From Plantactinospora sp. KBS50 (lineage in GTDB: Bacteria > Actinomycetota > Actinomycetes > Mycobacteriales > Micromonosporaceae), in the NCBI RefSeq assembly GCF_002285795.1, contig NZ_CP022961.1, positions 5,832,001 through 5,896,000 on the forward strand: 64,000 nt of DNA. The letters are read 5' to 3'. Below the pieces are notes generated by a model. It was not told where the DNA came from. It did not search any database and saw only the letters and a program-made list of their open reading frames with translations. This document shows, in pieces, positions 1 to 8,806 of the stretch (positions are counted from its first letter, which is position 1; every line of letters starts with the position of its first letter). Both the position numbers and the translations under genes were made by a program.

Positions 1-1058
1 AGCTCGAAGCCGAAGGTCGACCGGTTGAGCAGCCAGGCGACCCCGGCGGTGGCCAGCACCGCCAGCAGGATGCCGGCGTGCACCCGGGGTACGTCGCCGA
101 GCAGCCGGGGCAGTTGCGCGGACGCGTCGACCGGTCGGCTGATCGCGTCGGACCGGGACGGGTCGTGCACGCCCCGCTGGTTGATCGTCCAGGCGAGCAG
201 GTTGAGCGCCACGTAGTTGAGCATGATCGTCGTGATCACCTCGTGCGCGCCGGTGCGTGCCTTGAGGAAGCCCGGCACGAATCCCCAGATCGCGCCGCCG
301 AGAACGCCGGCCAGCAGCGCCACGATCACGTGCAGACCCAGCGGCAGCGGCAGCAGGAAGCCGGCCAGCGCGGCGACGATGACGCCGAGGGTCGCCTGCC
401 CCTGGGCGCCGATGTTGAACAGGCCGCCGCGGAACACCAGCGCCACCGCCAGGCCCGTGAAGATCAACGGGGTGGCGTAGGTGAGCGTCTCCGAGATCGG
501 GTAGACCACCTGCTGCCAGCCGGTGCCGCCGCCGCTGAGCCAGTCCAGCACCGCGTCCGGGTCGATGATCGCGCCCTTGAACAGGTTGGCGTAGGCCTCG
601 CTGACCACCGTCCAACTGGCGGTGAGCGCGTCCGAGGGCCGGGAGGTGAAGTAGCCGTACGTCGCCAGCACGTCGGGGTCGGAGATGATGATCAGAATCG
701 CGCCGATCACCCCGGCCAGGACCAGCGCGAGCACCGTCACCATGACCGTGTTGGCGGCCCAGAGCTGCTGCACGAACGCCTGCGCGAACGAGGGAGCCCG
801 GTCCGGGCCGTCCCCGTCCGGCCGGCCGGCGCGCTGCCGGGTCGGCGTACCCGGTGGGGCACCGGCCCACGGCGTACCGGGTGGGGCACCGGCGCCCGAC
901 GGGCCGGCACCCGGTTCGCCGGAGGTCGGGCCGCCGGCGTCCGGAACGGCCGGCGTACCGTCCGCGTCCGGGGTGTCGTGGGCCGCCGCCTTCGCGGTCT
1001 CGGCCGCCGTGGCCGGGTCCTTGTCCGGGGAGCCCGCGCCCGGCGAAAGGTCACTCAT
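1..1058 (-). CDS. ABC transporter permease, BMP/nucleoside type (partial)
   Basis: Integral membrane subunit of a nucleoside-type importer. The reading frame is open from an ATG at 1058 to the left edge, so the C-terminus is missing. The first ~85 residues are rich in Gly, Pro, Ala and Asp and look like a disordered cytoplasmic extension. Hydrophobic segments follow, with family-typical stretches such as [13 protein letters not shown] and [14 protein letters not shown], and the end resembles the WLLNRTRFG region of YufP/NupP permeases. The start overlaps the stop of the ATPase gene by 4 nt (ATGA), so the two are translationally coupled. A second permease is expected just outside the window. 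The substrate (purine nucleoside) is inferred from the family. Confidence 0.9.
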   Translation of the reverse strand, partial: MSDLSPGAGSPDKDPATAAETAKAAAHDTPDADGTPAVPDAGGPTSGEPGAGPSGAGAPPGTPWAGAPPGTPTRQRAGRPDGDGPDRAPSFAQAFVQQLWAANTVMVTVLALVLAGVIGAILIIISDPDVLATYGYFTSRPSDALTASWTVVSEAYANLFKGAIIDPDAVLDWLSGGGTGWQQVVYPISETLTYATPLIFTGLAVALVFRGGLFNIGAQGQATLGVIVAALAGFLLPLPLGLHVIVALLAGVLGGAIWGFVPGFLKARTGAHEVITTIMLNYVALNLLAWTINQRGVHDPSRSDAISRPVDASAQLPRLLGDVPRVHAGILLAVLATAGVAWLLNRSTFGFE

Positions 1059-2686
1059 GCCTCGTCCTCGGTTGCCGTGGGCGCGTCGGTCGCCGCGGTC
1101 GCGTCGGTCCCGGCGCGCGGATCGGTCCCCGTGGGCGCGTCGCCCGCCGTGGCTGCGGCGCCCGCCGCGGGCGCGGCGCCGTCCGGGGTGACGCCCGCCA
1201 TCAACAGGCCGATCTCCTCCCGCGGGGTGTCCGGCCCGACGATGGCCAGGATGCGACCGCGGTACATCACCGCGATCCGGTCGGCCAGGCCGATGACCTC
1301 GTCCAGTTCGCTGGAGACGACCAGGACGGCGGTGCCCACGTCGCGCTCGTGCACGATCCGGCGGTGGATGAACTCGATCGACCCGACGTCCACGCCCCGG
1401 GTCGGCTGGGCGGCCAGGAAGAGCCTCAGCGGCCGGGACAGCTCCCGCGCCACGATCACCTTCTGCTGGTTGCCGCCGGAGAGCGTGCCCACGGCCGCGT
1501 CGGCGGAGGAGGTACGCACGTCGAACTGCGCGATCCGCTCCCGCGCCGACTCGGCGATGGCCGCCGGCTTCAGCGAGAGCCCGGATCCGAACGGCGGCCG
1601 GTCGTACATGTCCAGCACCAGGTTCTCGGCGACGCTGAACTCCTTGACCAGGCCGTCGACGCTGCGGTCCTCGGGGACGTACCCGACGCCGGCCCGCAGC
1701 ACCCGCTTGGTGGACCAGCCGTCGATCCGCTCGCCGTCCAGGGTCACCGTGCCGGCGAGCGCCGGCCGCAGTCCCATGATCGCCTCGACCAGTTCGGTCT
1801 GCCCGTTGCCCTGCACGCCGGCGATGCCGAGCACCTCGCCGGCGCGCACGGTCAGGTCGACGCCGTCCACCGCCCGGCACGCCCGGTCGTCGTTCACGAC
1901 CAACTGCTCGACCCGCAGCACCGGCTCGCCGGGCCGCGCCGGGTCCTTCTCGACCCCCAGGCTGACCTGCCGGCCGACCATCAACGCGGCCAGGTCGTCC
2001 TCGCTGTCGGTCGGGCTGGCGGTGCCCACCGTACGGCCGCGCCGGATGACCGTGATCCGGTCGGCGATGGCCTTGACTTCCTTGAGCTTGTGCGTGATGA
2101 ACACGATCGACTTGCCGGCCGCCTTGAGCGACCGCATGACGGCCAGCAGTTCCTCGGTCTCCTGCGGGGTCAGCACCGCCGTGGGTTCGTCGAGGATCAA
2201 CAGGTCGACGTCCCGGGTGAGCGCCTTGACGATCTCCACCCGCTGCTGCACGCCGACCGGCAGGTCCTCGATCACGGCGTCCGGATCGACCCGCAGGTTG
2301 TACCGGTCCGACACCTCGGCGACCTGCCGCCGGGCGCGACGCCGGTCCAGCACCCCGGCCACGCCGCCGCGTACCTGTTCGGCGCCGAGCATCACGTTCT
2401 CGGCCACGGTGAAGACCGGGACCAGCATGAAGTGCTGATGGACCATGCCGATGCCGGCGGCGATCGCGTCGGACGGCCCCTTGATCCGCAGTGCCCGATC
2501 GTCGACCAGGATCTCGCCCTCGTCGGGCTGGAGCAGCCCGTACAGGACGTTCATCAACGTCGACTTGCCCGCGCCGTTCTCGCCGAGCAGCGCATGAATC
2601 TCACCTGGCTCCACCGTCAGGTCGATGTGGTCGTTGGCGACCAGCTCACCGAACCGCTTGGTGATGCCGCGCAGTTCGAGTTTCAG
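1055..2686 (-). CDS. ABC transporter ATP-binding protein, double NBD, nucleoside/BMP type
   Basis: Energises the importer whose binding protein and permease flank it. There are two nucleotide-binding domains in 543 residues. The first has Walker [10 protein letters not shown], signature LPVGVQQR and Walker [10 protein letters not shown]. The second has the degenerate GNGQT P-loop and LSGGNQQK signature usual for YufO/NupO and sugar-type ATPases. The first in-frame ATG/GTG (GTG at 2614) would remove the opening strands of domain one ([13 protein letters not shown]). The only codon that is well placed after the AGGAGG at 2692-2697 is CTG at 2684-2686, which I take as the start. The gene lies 75 nt after the lipoprotein gene, behind a strong hairpin. 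The family call is firm; the CTG start is inferred. Confidence 0.88.
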   Translation of the reverse strand: MKLELRGITKRFGELVANDHIDLTVEPGEIHALLGENGAGKSTLMNVLYGLLQPDEGEILVDDRALRIKGPSDAIAAGIGMVHQHFMLVPVFTVAENVMLGAEQVRGGVAGVLDRRRARRQVAEVSDRYNLRVDPDAVIEDLPVGVQQRVEIVKALTRDVDLLILDEPTAVLTPQETEELLAVMRSLKAAGKSIVFITHKLKEVKAIADRITVIRRGRTVGTASPTDSEDDLAALMVGRQVSLGVEKDPARPGEPVLRVEQLVVNDDRACRAVDGVDLTVRAGEVLGIAGVQGNGQTELVEAIMGLRPALAGTVTLDGERIDGWSTKRVLRAGVGYVPEDRSVDGLVKEFSVAENLVLDMYDRPPFGSGLSLKPAAIAESARERIAQFDVRTSSADAAVGTLSGGNQQKVIVARELSRPLRLFLAAQPTRGVDVGSIEFIHRRIVHERDVGTAVLVVSSELDEVIGLADRIAVMYRGRILAIVGPDTPREEIGLLMAGVTPDGAAPAAGAAATAGDAPTGTDPRAGTDATAATDAPTATEDEA

Positions 2687-2697
2687 CGCAACCTCCT
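2684..2697 (-). promoter_or_regulatory. Shine-Dalgarno plus putative CTG start codon
   Basis: On the minus strand a perfect AGGAGG (2692-2697) is followed by a 5-nt spacer and CTG (2684-2686), the first residue of a full-length ATPase domain. No ATG, GTG or TTG is available in frame at a sensible distance. Confidence 0.6.
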
Positions 2698-2711
2698 GGG
2701 AAAACAGCGGG

Positions 2712-2757
2712 CCGCCGGCCGGCCCCGGACCCGTTCGGGTCCGGGGCCGGCCGGCGG
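2712..2757 (-). terminator. Intra-operon hairpin between lipoprotein and ATPase genes
   Basis: A perfect inverted repeat with arms of about 21 nt around a 4-nt loop (GTTC on the plus strand) starts 4 nt after the lipoprotein stop. There is no U-tract, as is common in actinomycetes. It probably protects or terminates most of the upstream transcript, so that binding protein is made in excess over transporter subunits. Confidence 0.75.
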
Positions 2758-2761
2758 TATG

Positions 2762-3844
2762 TCACTTCGGCTGGCTCGGCGAGCTGACCTTGATCTTGCC
2801 GCTGATGATGTCGGCCTTGACCTGGTCGACCTCGCTCTTCAGCTCGGCCGGGATCTTGCTGTCCCAGTCGTGGTACGGGGCCAGCGCCACGCCGCCGTTC
2901 TCCAGCGTGCCGACGAAGCCCGGGTCGTGCTCCAGCTTCTCGCCGTTGGCCGCCTTGGTCACCGCGTCCTGCACCGCGTCCGCGATGTTCTTGGCCACGG
3001 TGGTGAGCAGGGCGGGGCAGTTCTGCGTGCTCTGGCAGCCGTCGACGTCCACCCAGATGGCGCTGTACTTGCCGTTGGACGCCTGCGCCGCGGCGGTCGT
3101 ACCCAGGCCGGCGCCACCGGCGACCGGCATGACGATGTCCGCACCCTGCGCGACGAGCGTGTCGCTGATCTTCTTGCCCTCGTCCTGCTTGACGAAGTCG
3201 TTGGTGAACGAGCCGTCCTGCGAGTCCTTGTTCCAGCCGAGGACCTGGACCTTCTTGCTCTTGGCCTCGTTGTAGTACGCGACGCCGTCGGCGAAGCCGT
3301 CCATGAACACGGTCACCGGCGGGATCTTCATGCCGCCGTACGTGCCCACCTTGCCGGTCTTGGTCATGCCGGCCGCGAGGTAGCCGGCCAGGAAGGCGGC
3401 CTGCGCGGTGTCGAACTGCATCGGGTAGACGTTCGTCTCCGCCAGCTTGGCGTCGACGATGCCGAACTGCTGGTTCGGGTTCGCCTGCGCGATCTTGGAG
3501 GTGGCGTCGCCCATCAGGCCGCCGACGGAGAGGATGAAGTCGCACTTCTGCTGCACGAAGCCGGTCAGGTTCGGCTCGTAGTCGGCCTCGGCCTTGGAGG
3601 CGACGTTCTTGATCTCGATGTTGCTGTTGGCCGCCTTCGCCCCCTGGAGGCCGGCCCACGCGGAGGTGTTGAACGACTTGTCGTCGATGCCGCCGGTGTC
3701 GGTCACCATGCAAGCGGTGAACTTCTTGCTGGCGTCGCCGCCCGCGTTGTCGTCCTCCGGCGCGTCACCACAGGCGGCGGCGCTCAGCGCCAGCCCGCCT
3801 ACCGCGAATACCGAGACGATCCGCATCCCACGCGCAGTGCGCAA
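2762..3844 (-). CDS. BMP family substrate-binding lipoprotein
   Basis: Extracellular solute-binding protein of the nucleoside-type importer. The N-terminus has a basic stretch, a hydrophobic core and a lipobox-like LSAAAC, with Cys as the mature end. The mature protein has family hallmarks: MVTDTGGIDDKSFN near the start, a central MPVAGGAGLGT, and WVDVDGCQ. This matches Med/BmpA/PnrA-type basic membrane proteins. I chose the TTG at 3844 because AAGGAG lies 6 nt upstream; ATGs at 3862 and 3826 are alternatives, and all keep the lipobox. It is the first gene of the operon, followed by the hairpin and the ATPase. The cargo is inferred from the family. Confidence 0.9.
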   Translation of the reverse strand: MRTARGMRIVSVFAVGGLALSAAACGDAPEDDNAGGDASKKFTACMVTDTGGIDDKSFNTSAWAGLQGAKAANSNIEIKNVASKAEADYEPNLTGFVQQKCDFILSVGGLMGDATSKIAQANPNQQFGIVDAKLAETNVYPMQFDTAQAAFLAGYLAAGMTKTGKVGTYGGMKIPPVTVFMDGFADGVAYYNEAKSKKVQVLGWNKDSQDGSFTNDFVKQDEGKKISDTLVAQGADIVMPVAGGAGLGTTAAAQASNGKYSAIWVDVDGCQSTQNCPALLTTVAKNIADAVQDAVTKAANGEKLEHDPGFVGTLENGGVALAPYHDWDSKIPAELKSEVDQVKADIISGKIKVSSPSQPK

Positions 3845-4121
3845 GACGGTCTCCTTCCCCATGCACACCGCCACGCGGTGGCAGCCCTGTACCGGCCACC
3901 CGTCGGCTGGCCGGCGTCTCACGTTACGGACGGGAGAGTACGCGTGCACCCACCCGCCGACCGACAATCGTGCAGGACCGTTGGCTGCCCGTTACCCTCA
4001 CGTAACTCTTGCGTGAGGGATATCACCGTCCGCGATCGAGACATTGCGACCACCCGCGCCGGAAGGCCCGGATGGCGAGGTTTCGCGGAGGTTTCCCCTG
4101 GTCAACAGCGACCGAAAGGGA

Positions 4122-4463
4122 TCATCGCCAGAATACCGCCACGGCGGCGTTGATCAGGGTGAGCCCGACGATCGTCAGGAAATGACCCCGGTTCACCGCC
4201 TCCCGCTTGCGGGAGAAGAACACCATCACGAAGACGACCAGCCCGATCACGCCCTTGGTGGCCAACTTCGCCGGATCCGGCTCGTGCCCGTCCCGCAGCG
4301 GCGCCGCGAGGCCGATCCCGGTGAGCACCTGGATCGTCGCGCCCCAGAGCATCGCGGCGTTGATCCGGATGCGCCCGCTGAGGTACTGGGTGAGCGCTCC
4401 GCCGAGCAGCAGGGCGAACCCGATCAGGTGTAGATAGAGCAGGATGAGTCGGAGAGCTTCCAC
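4122..4463 (-). CDS. Small conserved membrane protein, four predicted TM segments
   Basis: A protein of about 113 residues that is mostly hydrophobic. Segments around LRLILLYLHLIGFALLLGG, MLWGATIQVLTGIGL, GVIGLVVFVMVFF and FLTIVGLTLINAAVAVF suggest four membrane helices. I recognise the general type (small actinobacterial membrane proteins of unknown function) but no biochemical role. The GTG at 4463 is taken as the start because the residues upstream are Arg/Pro-rich and do not look like this family; the frame stays open to 4502. It is transcribed away from the potassium transporter genes, so the two units share an upstream region of about 160 nt. Confidence 0.6.
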   Translation of the reverse strand: MEALRLILLYLHLIGFALLLGGALTQYLSGRIRINAAMLWGATIQVLTGIGLAAPLRDGHEPDPAKLATKGVIGLVVFVMVFFSRKREAVNRGHFLTIVGLTLINAAVAVFWR

Positions 4464-4627
4464 GCGGACATCCTGCCGCACCGGCCTCCGCCAGTCGACC
4501 ACCGGCCCGCTCCGGCAGCGCAGATGTCCCGCAGGGACGCGGTCAACCCGTCGTGGGCGACTCGCGGCCGCGCCGGAGCTGGCGGTTGGGTGAACCTCGG
4601 CGAAGCGCCGGATGGCGGGCTCGGCCC

Positions 4628-6001
4628 GTGGTACCTCTGGAGGCCGTGGCGGTTCGCGCGATCATCTACCGCCGGCTCGCCCAGAGTCCCGCCCGGTTGG
4701 TGCCGCTGGCCTTTCTCGGGGCGATTCTCGCCGGCACGGCCCTGCTGACGCTGCCGTCCGCCCGGACCGGCCCGGACTCCGCGCCGTTCCTGACCGCGCT
4801 GTTCACCGCCACGTCGGCGATCTGCACGTCGGGGTTGGCCGTGGTGCCGACCGGGGAGTACTGGTCCGCGCTGGGCACCGTGTTCATCCTGGCGCTCACC
4901 CAGATCGGCGGGCTCGGGATCATGACCATGGGCACCCTGCTCCTGCTGCTGGTGTCCCGGCGGCTGGGGCTGCGCAACCGGCTGGTGTTGCAGGCCGAGG
5001 GCGCCCGGCTGGGACTCGGCGACGCCCGCCGGGTGCTGGTCCGGATCGCGCTGGTGTCGTTCTGTGTCGAGGCCGTCATCACCGTCGTGGTCACGGCGCG
5101 GCTGTTCGCCGCGTACGACTATCCGCTCGACCGGGCCGCCTGGTACGGCCTGTTCCACGCCGTGCAGTCGTTCAACAACAGCAGTTTCAGCCTCTTCCCG
5201 GACAGCATCCAGGGGTTCGTCGGGGACGGCTGGATCTGCCTGCCGCTCACCCTCGGGGTGATCGCCGGCGCCACCGGGTTCCCGGTCATCTTCGAACTGC
5301 TCTCCCGGTGGCGCCAACCCGCCCGGTGGTCGACGCAGACCCGCCTCACCGTGCTCGGCTCGCTCATCCTGCTCGCCGCCGGCTTCCTGCTGGTGCTCAC
5401 CTTCGAGTGGTCCAACCCGGCGACGCTGGGCCGGCTGGACACGCCGACGAAGTTCCTGGCCGCCTTCGTCCAGGGCACCATTCCGCGCTCGGGCGGCCTC
5501 AACAGCGTCGACTACGGTGCCATGCGCGACACCACCGCCGCCGCCGTGACCGGGCTGATGTTCATCGGCGGGGGCAGCGCCAGCACGGCGGGCGGGATCA
5601 AGGTCACCACGTTCTTCCTGCTCGGTTTCGTGATCCTGGCCGAGCTGCGCGGCGAGCCGGACGTGGTGATCGGCCGCCGCCGCATCGCGGCGGCCACTCA
5701 GCGGCTGGCGCTCACCATCGCGCTGCTCGGGGTGGCCCTGGCCAGCGTGAGCACGCTGCTGATGAACAGGTTCACCCGGGGGATCCCGCTGTACCAGGAG
5801 TTGTTCGAGGCGGTCTCGGCGTTGTCCACCTCGGGCATCAGCAACGGCACGGCGGCGGTGCTGCCCACCGACGGCCGGGTCCTGCTGATCGTGCTGATGT
5901 ACCTGGGCCGGGTGGGCACCGTCGCGGCGGCCTCCGCGCTGGCCCTGCGCACGCGGCCGCGCCTCTACCGGTACGCCGAGGAGCGTCCCCTTGTCGGCTG
6001 A
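4628..6001 (+). CDS. ktrB: Potassium uptake channel subunit, TrkH/KtrB family
   Basis: K+-translocating membrane subunit that pairs with the RCK protein encoded directly downstream. The four pore-loop repeats are visible as SAICTSGLAV, FNNSSFSLF, RSGGLNSVD and STSGISNG, each with the Gly that forms the filter. Length (about 457 residues) fits KtrB/TrkH. The first membrane segment begins at SPARLVPLAFLG, so the true start lies just upstream. GTGs at 4628 and 4646 are both possible and neither has a well-spaced Shine-Dalgarno. The gene overlaps the next by 11 nt, indicating co-translation. Confidence 0.92.
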   Translation: MVPLEAVAVRAIIYRRLAQSPARLVPLAFLGAILAGTALLTLPSARTGPDSAPFLTALFTATSAICTSGLAVVPTGEYWSALGTVFILALTQIGGLGIMTMGTLLLLLVSRRLGLRNRLVLQAEGARLGLGDARRVLVRIALVSFCVEAVITVVVTARLFAAYDYPLDRAAWYGLFHAVQSFNNSSFSLFPDSIQGFVGDGWICLPLTLGVIAGATGFPVIFELLSRWRQPARWSTQTRLTVLGSLILLAAGFLLVLTFEWSNPATLGRLDTPTKFLAAFVQGTIPRSGGLNSVDYGAMRDTTAAAVTGLMFIGGGSASTAGGIKVTTFFLLGFVILAELRGEPDVVIGRRRIAAATQRLALTIALLGVALASVSTLLMNRFTRGIPLYQELFEAVSALSTSGISNGTAAVLPTDGRVLLIVLMYLGRVGTVAAASALALRTRPRLYRYAEERPLVG

Positions 6002-6680
6002 CTGGCGACGTACCCGCCGCCGCCGGCAGACCACCGGCGACATCGCGGTGATCGGACTGGGCCGGTTCGGCGGCAAGGTCGCCGAGTCGCTGGTCCGGCT
6101 GGGTCACGAGGTGCTCGCGGTCGACGACGGGCCGACGACGGTCCAGCACTGGTCGCAGTCGCTGACCCACGTCGTCCAGGCGGACGCCACCGATCTGGAC
6201 GCGCTCCGGCAGCTGGGACTCAGCGAGTTCGACCGGGTGATCGTGGCGATCGGCTCGGCGCTGGAGTCCAGCGTGCTGGTCGTGCTCAACCTGGTCGAGA
6301 TCGGCGTACCGGAGATCTGGGCTCGGGCCACCTCGCACGCGCACGCCCGGATCCTCTCCTCGGTCGGCGCGCGGCACGTCGTGTTTCCCGAGGCCGACAT
6401 GGGCGAGCGGGTGGCCCACCTGATCGTCAGCCAGCTGCTGGACTTCGTCGAGTTCGGCACCGACTTCGCGATCGCCAAGACGCGTACGCCGCCGAGCCTG
6501 GCCGGCCGGCGGATCGGCGAGCTGGCCAGCGAGGACCACTTCGGCGTGGTCATCATCGGGGTACGCATCGACGACAACCGGTTCGCGCCGGCCCGACCGG
6601 ACACCGTGCTACCCGCGGACGGAATGTTGATCATCGAGGGCACGATCGACGGCGTCCAGCGGTTCTCGACCATCGGCTGA
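5991..6680 (+). CDS. ktrA: Potassium uptake regulatory subunit, TrkA/KtrA family
   Basis: Cytoplasmic RCK subunit that gates the KtrB channel in response to nucleotide. The N-terminal Rossmann domain has the glycine-rich VIGLGRFGGKVAESL followed by an acidic VDDG at the second strand. A TrkA_C-like domain occupies the last ~75 residues (RIGELASEDHFGVVIIGVR). The start is TTG at 5991, inside the last codons of ktrB. The last 72 nt overlap, tail to tail, the 3' end of the kinase gene on the opposite strand. Confidence 0.92.
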   Translation: MSADWRRTRRRRQTTGDIAVIGLGRFGGKVAESLVRLGHEVLAVDDGPTTVQHWSQSLTHVVQADATDLDALRQLGLSEFDRVIVAIGSALESSVLVVLNLVEIGVPEIWARATSHAHARILSSVGARHVVFPEADMGERVAHLIVSQLLDFVEFGTDFAIAKTRTPPSLAGRRIGELASEDHFGVVIIGVRIDDNRFAPARPDTVLPADGMLIIEGTIDGVQRFSTIG

Positions 6681-8594
6681 GCCCGGCCCCGCCGTCGGCT
6701 CGACGCTCGACCCGGCCGGCTCGGACGGCCCCGCCGGCTTGGACGGCGGCGGGTCCGGCGGATCGGGTGGCGTCGGCGGGTCGGGCGGCGTCGGCGGGTC
6801 GGGCGGCGTCGGCGGGTCGGCGGCCGGATCCGGCGGGGTGGGCTTCGCCGGCTTGGACTTCGCCGGCTTGGGCTCCTTCGGCTCCTTCGCCTTGGCGGGC
6901 CTGGACTTCGCCGGCTCGGATCCGCCGGCCGCGGCGCCGCCCCGGTCCGAGCCGGCCCCGGTACCCCCGCTCGCGGCCGGGCCGCTGGTCGAGGGGGCGA
7001 CGGCCGGCGTACCCGCCACCCCGGACACCTGGACCGCGCACGCCTTGTCGTTGAGCCGGAACTCCGTCGGCAGCGGATTGCCGTCCCGGTACCGTCCGCT
7101 CATCTCGACCGCCGCGGAGCGGCCCGATCCGAGGGCCGCGCCGCCGCTCTCCGGGCGGACCTCCACCGACCTGCCGCGCTGCTCGACCCGGGCGGCACCG
7201 TCCGGCGTCACCGTCTGGTCCCCCGGAAAGGCGAAGCTGAGCCGCCAGTCCGACAGCGCCTGCTCGCCGGTGTTGGTGACGGTCAGGGACGCGTCGAACC
7301 CGGAGCCGGTGTCCCGGCGCAGCGCGTAGTCGACCTGGCACGACGGTCCCGTCGCGGTGGCCGCCTCGGCGACGTCCGGCCCGGTCGCCGGGCTGCGCGA
7401 GGTGACCGCCCAGACCACGCCGGTGGCCGCGACCAGCCCGACGCCCACCGCCGCGGCCTCCAGCCGGCTGCGCCGGCGCGACCCGGCCGCACCACCGGCA
7501 CGGGCGGCCCCGCCCGACCGGCCCCGCGCCCAGGCCGGGATGCCGGCACCGGCGAGCCCGGCCGGCCCGCCGACGGCCCCGGGCCGGGCGCGGCCGCGCT
7601 GGCGACCCCGTCCGCCCGGTGCGGCCGGCAGCCGGAACACGTCGGTGGCGGCCGAGGACGGCAGGATCGTGGTGCCGGCGCTGGCCAGGTCGTCCGGGTC
7701 GTACTCGTAGACCCCGGGCCGGCCGGTGGCCGCCGGGGAGACCGGCAGCACCGCCGCGACGCCCAGCGCCTCGGACAGCTCCCGGGCCACCTCGATGCTG
7801 CCCGGCCGGTCCGCGGGCGCCTTGGCCAGGCACCGGTCGCACAGCTCCGCGATCCCGCCGGGCAGGCCGGGTACGTCCGGCAGCGGCTCGGGGGTGCGGT
7901 AGACGTGCGCCCTGATGAGTTCGGTCCGGCTCGTCGCCGTCCACGGCAGCCGGCCGGTCAGCGACCGGTAGAGCAGCAGGCCCAGGGCGTACACGTCGGT
8001 GGCGGCCGTGACCTGGCCGCCGTCCAGCCGCTCCGGGGCCAGGTACGCCGGAGTGCCCAGCAGGGTGCCGTCGGGGTTGATGTCGCGCTCCCCCACCAGC
8101 GCGGAGATGCCGAAGTCCACCACCTTGGCGCCGCTGCGCGTCAGCATCACGTTGCCTGGCGTGATGTCCCGGTGCACCACCCCGCGGGCGTGCGCGGCGG
8201 CCAGTGCGGCGGCGACCTCGGCGCAGACCGTGACCGCCGGTCGCCACGGCAGCGCCCCGGACCGGGCCAGCCGGGCCGCCAGCGACTCGCCGTCCAGCAG
8301 CTCCATCACCACGTACGGCAGGGTGCTGCGGCCCTCGCTCGACTCGCCGTAGTCGTACACGCTGGTGATGTGCGGGTGGCACAGCCGGGCCGCGGCCTTG
8401 GCCTCCGCCCGGATCCGGTGCCGGAAGGCACTGTCGGCGAGCAGCCGGGGGGCCAGCACCTTGACGGCCACCTGCCGGCCGAGCACCTCGTCGTAGCCGC
8501 GCCAGACCACCGACATGCCGCCGGCGCCGAGCCGTTCCACCAGCCGGTAGCGCTCGCCGAGCAGCCGGGGTGCCGGATCGCTCCGGGCACTCAT
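6609..8594 (-). CDS. Ser/Thr protein kinase with extracellular CBM2-like domain and Pro-rich tail
   Basis: Membrane-bound Hanks-type kinase. Kinase domain residues 16-275: P-loop RLGAGGMSVVWRG, Lys45 in VAVKVL, catalytic HRDITPGN (Asp143), DFG at 160-162 and GTPAYLAPE. A Gly/Ala/Arg linker leads to one membrane helix near 380-398. Outside lies a domain (about 418-525) with CBM2 hallmarks: two Cys at its ends (CQVDY and KAC), SGF, LTVTNTG, DWRLSFAFPG and FRLNDKAC. The C-terminus is a Lys/Pro linker followed by repeated DPPTPP units. The cellulose-binding family fold suggests sensing of a wall or plant glycan, which is inference. The stop lies 72 nt inside the 3' end of ktrA on the other strand. 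Confidence 0.9.
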   Translation of the reverse strand: MSARSDPAPRLLGERYRLVERLGAGGMSVVWRGYDEVLGRQVAVKVLAPRLLADSAFRHRIRAEAKAAARLCHPHITSVYDYGESSEGRSTLPYVVMELLDGESLAARLARSGALPWRPAVTVCAEVAAALAAAHARGVVHRDITPGNVMLTRSGAKVVDFGISALVGERDINPDGTLLGTPAYLAPERLDGGQVTAATDVYALGLLLYRSLTGRLPWTATSRTELIRAHVYRTPEPLPDVPGLPGGIAELCDRCLAKAPADRPGSIEVARELSEALGVAAVLPVSPAATGRPGVYEYDPDDLASAGTTILPSSAATDVFRLPAAPGGRGRQRGRARPGAVGGPAGLAGAGIPAWARGRSGGAARAGGAAGSRRRSRLEAAAVGVGLVAATGVVWAVTSRSPATGPDVAEAATATGPSCQVDYALRRDTGSGFDASLTVTNTGEQALSDWRLSFAFPGDQTVTPDGAARVEQRGRSVEVRPESGGAALGSGRSAAVEMSGRYRDGNPLPTEFRLNDKACAVQVSGVAGTPAVAPSTSGPAASGGTGAGSDRGGAAAGGSEPAKSRPAKAKEPKEPKPAKSKPAKPTPPDPAADPPTPPDPPTPPDPPTPPDPPDPPPSKPAGPSEPAGSSVEPTAGPGSADGREPLDAVDRALDDQHSVRG

Positions 8595-8806
8595 GCCGGC
8601 CCCTGGCCCGCGAGAGGCCGTACCGCGCCGGGTCGGACGGTTCGCTCGCTGCGCTCGCTCATGTCAGCATCTGTTGCCCAACCGCAAGAAATCTACACAT
8701 CATCCCGCCGGGAACCCGGTTTCGGCGCCGGCTGCCGCCGCGCCGGCCCGGGGACCGGCGGACGCCGGCCGCTCGATCGCGGCCGGCAGCCGGGCACCCG
8801 GCAGCC
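8595..8806. other. Intergenic region upstream of the kinase gene
   Basis: 212 nt between two minus-strand genes. The central part (about 8660-8705) is unusually AT-rich for this window and probably holds the kinase promoter. GC-rich self-complementary stretches near 8730-8800 could terminate other transcripts. I see no gene. Confidence 0.4.

Noticed and set aside
2762-3967. Start of the BMP lipoprotein at 3967
   Set aside because: It would bury the signal peptide about 60 residues inside the protein; starts near 3844 place the lipobox correctly.
854-4153. Very long open frame on the plus strand (1099 codons)
   Set aside because: It runs antisense to the ABC transporter genes, has His/Asp/Arg/Gln-rich composition without any domain, and is a shadow of GC-biased third positions. 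The minus-strand genes carry clear family motifs.
4424-6076. 550-codon minus-strand frame opposite ktrB
   Set aside because: Shadow frame with no motif; ktrB has all four pore loops.
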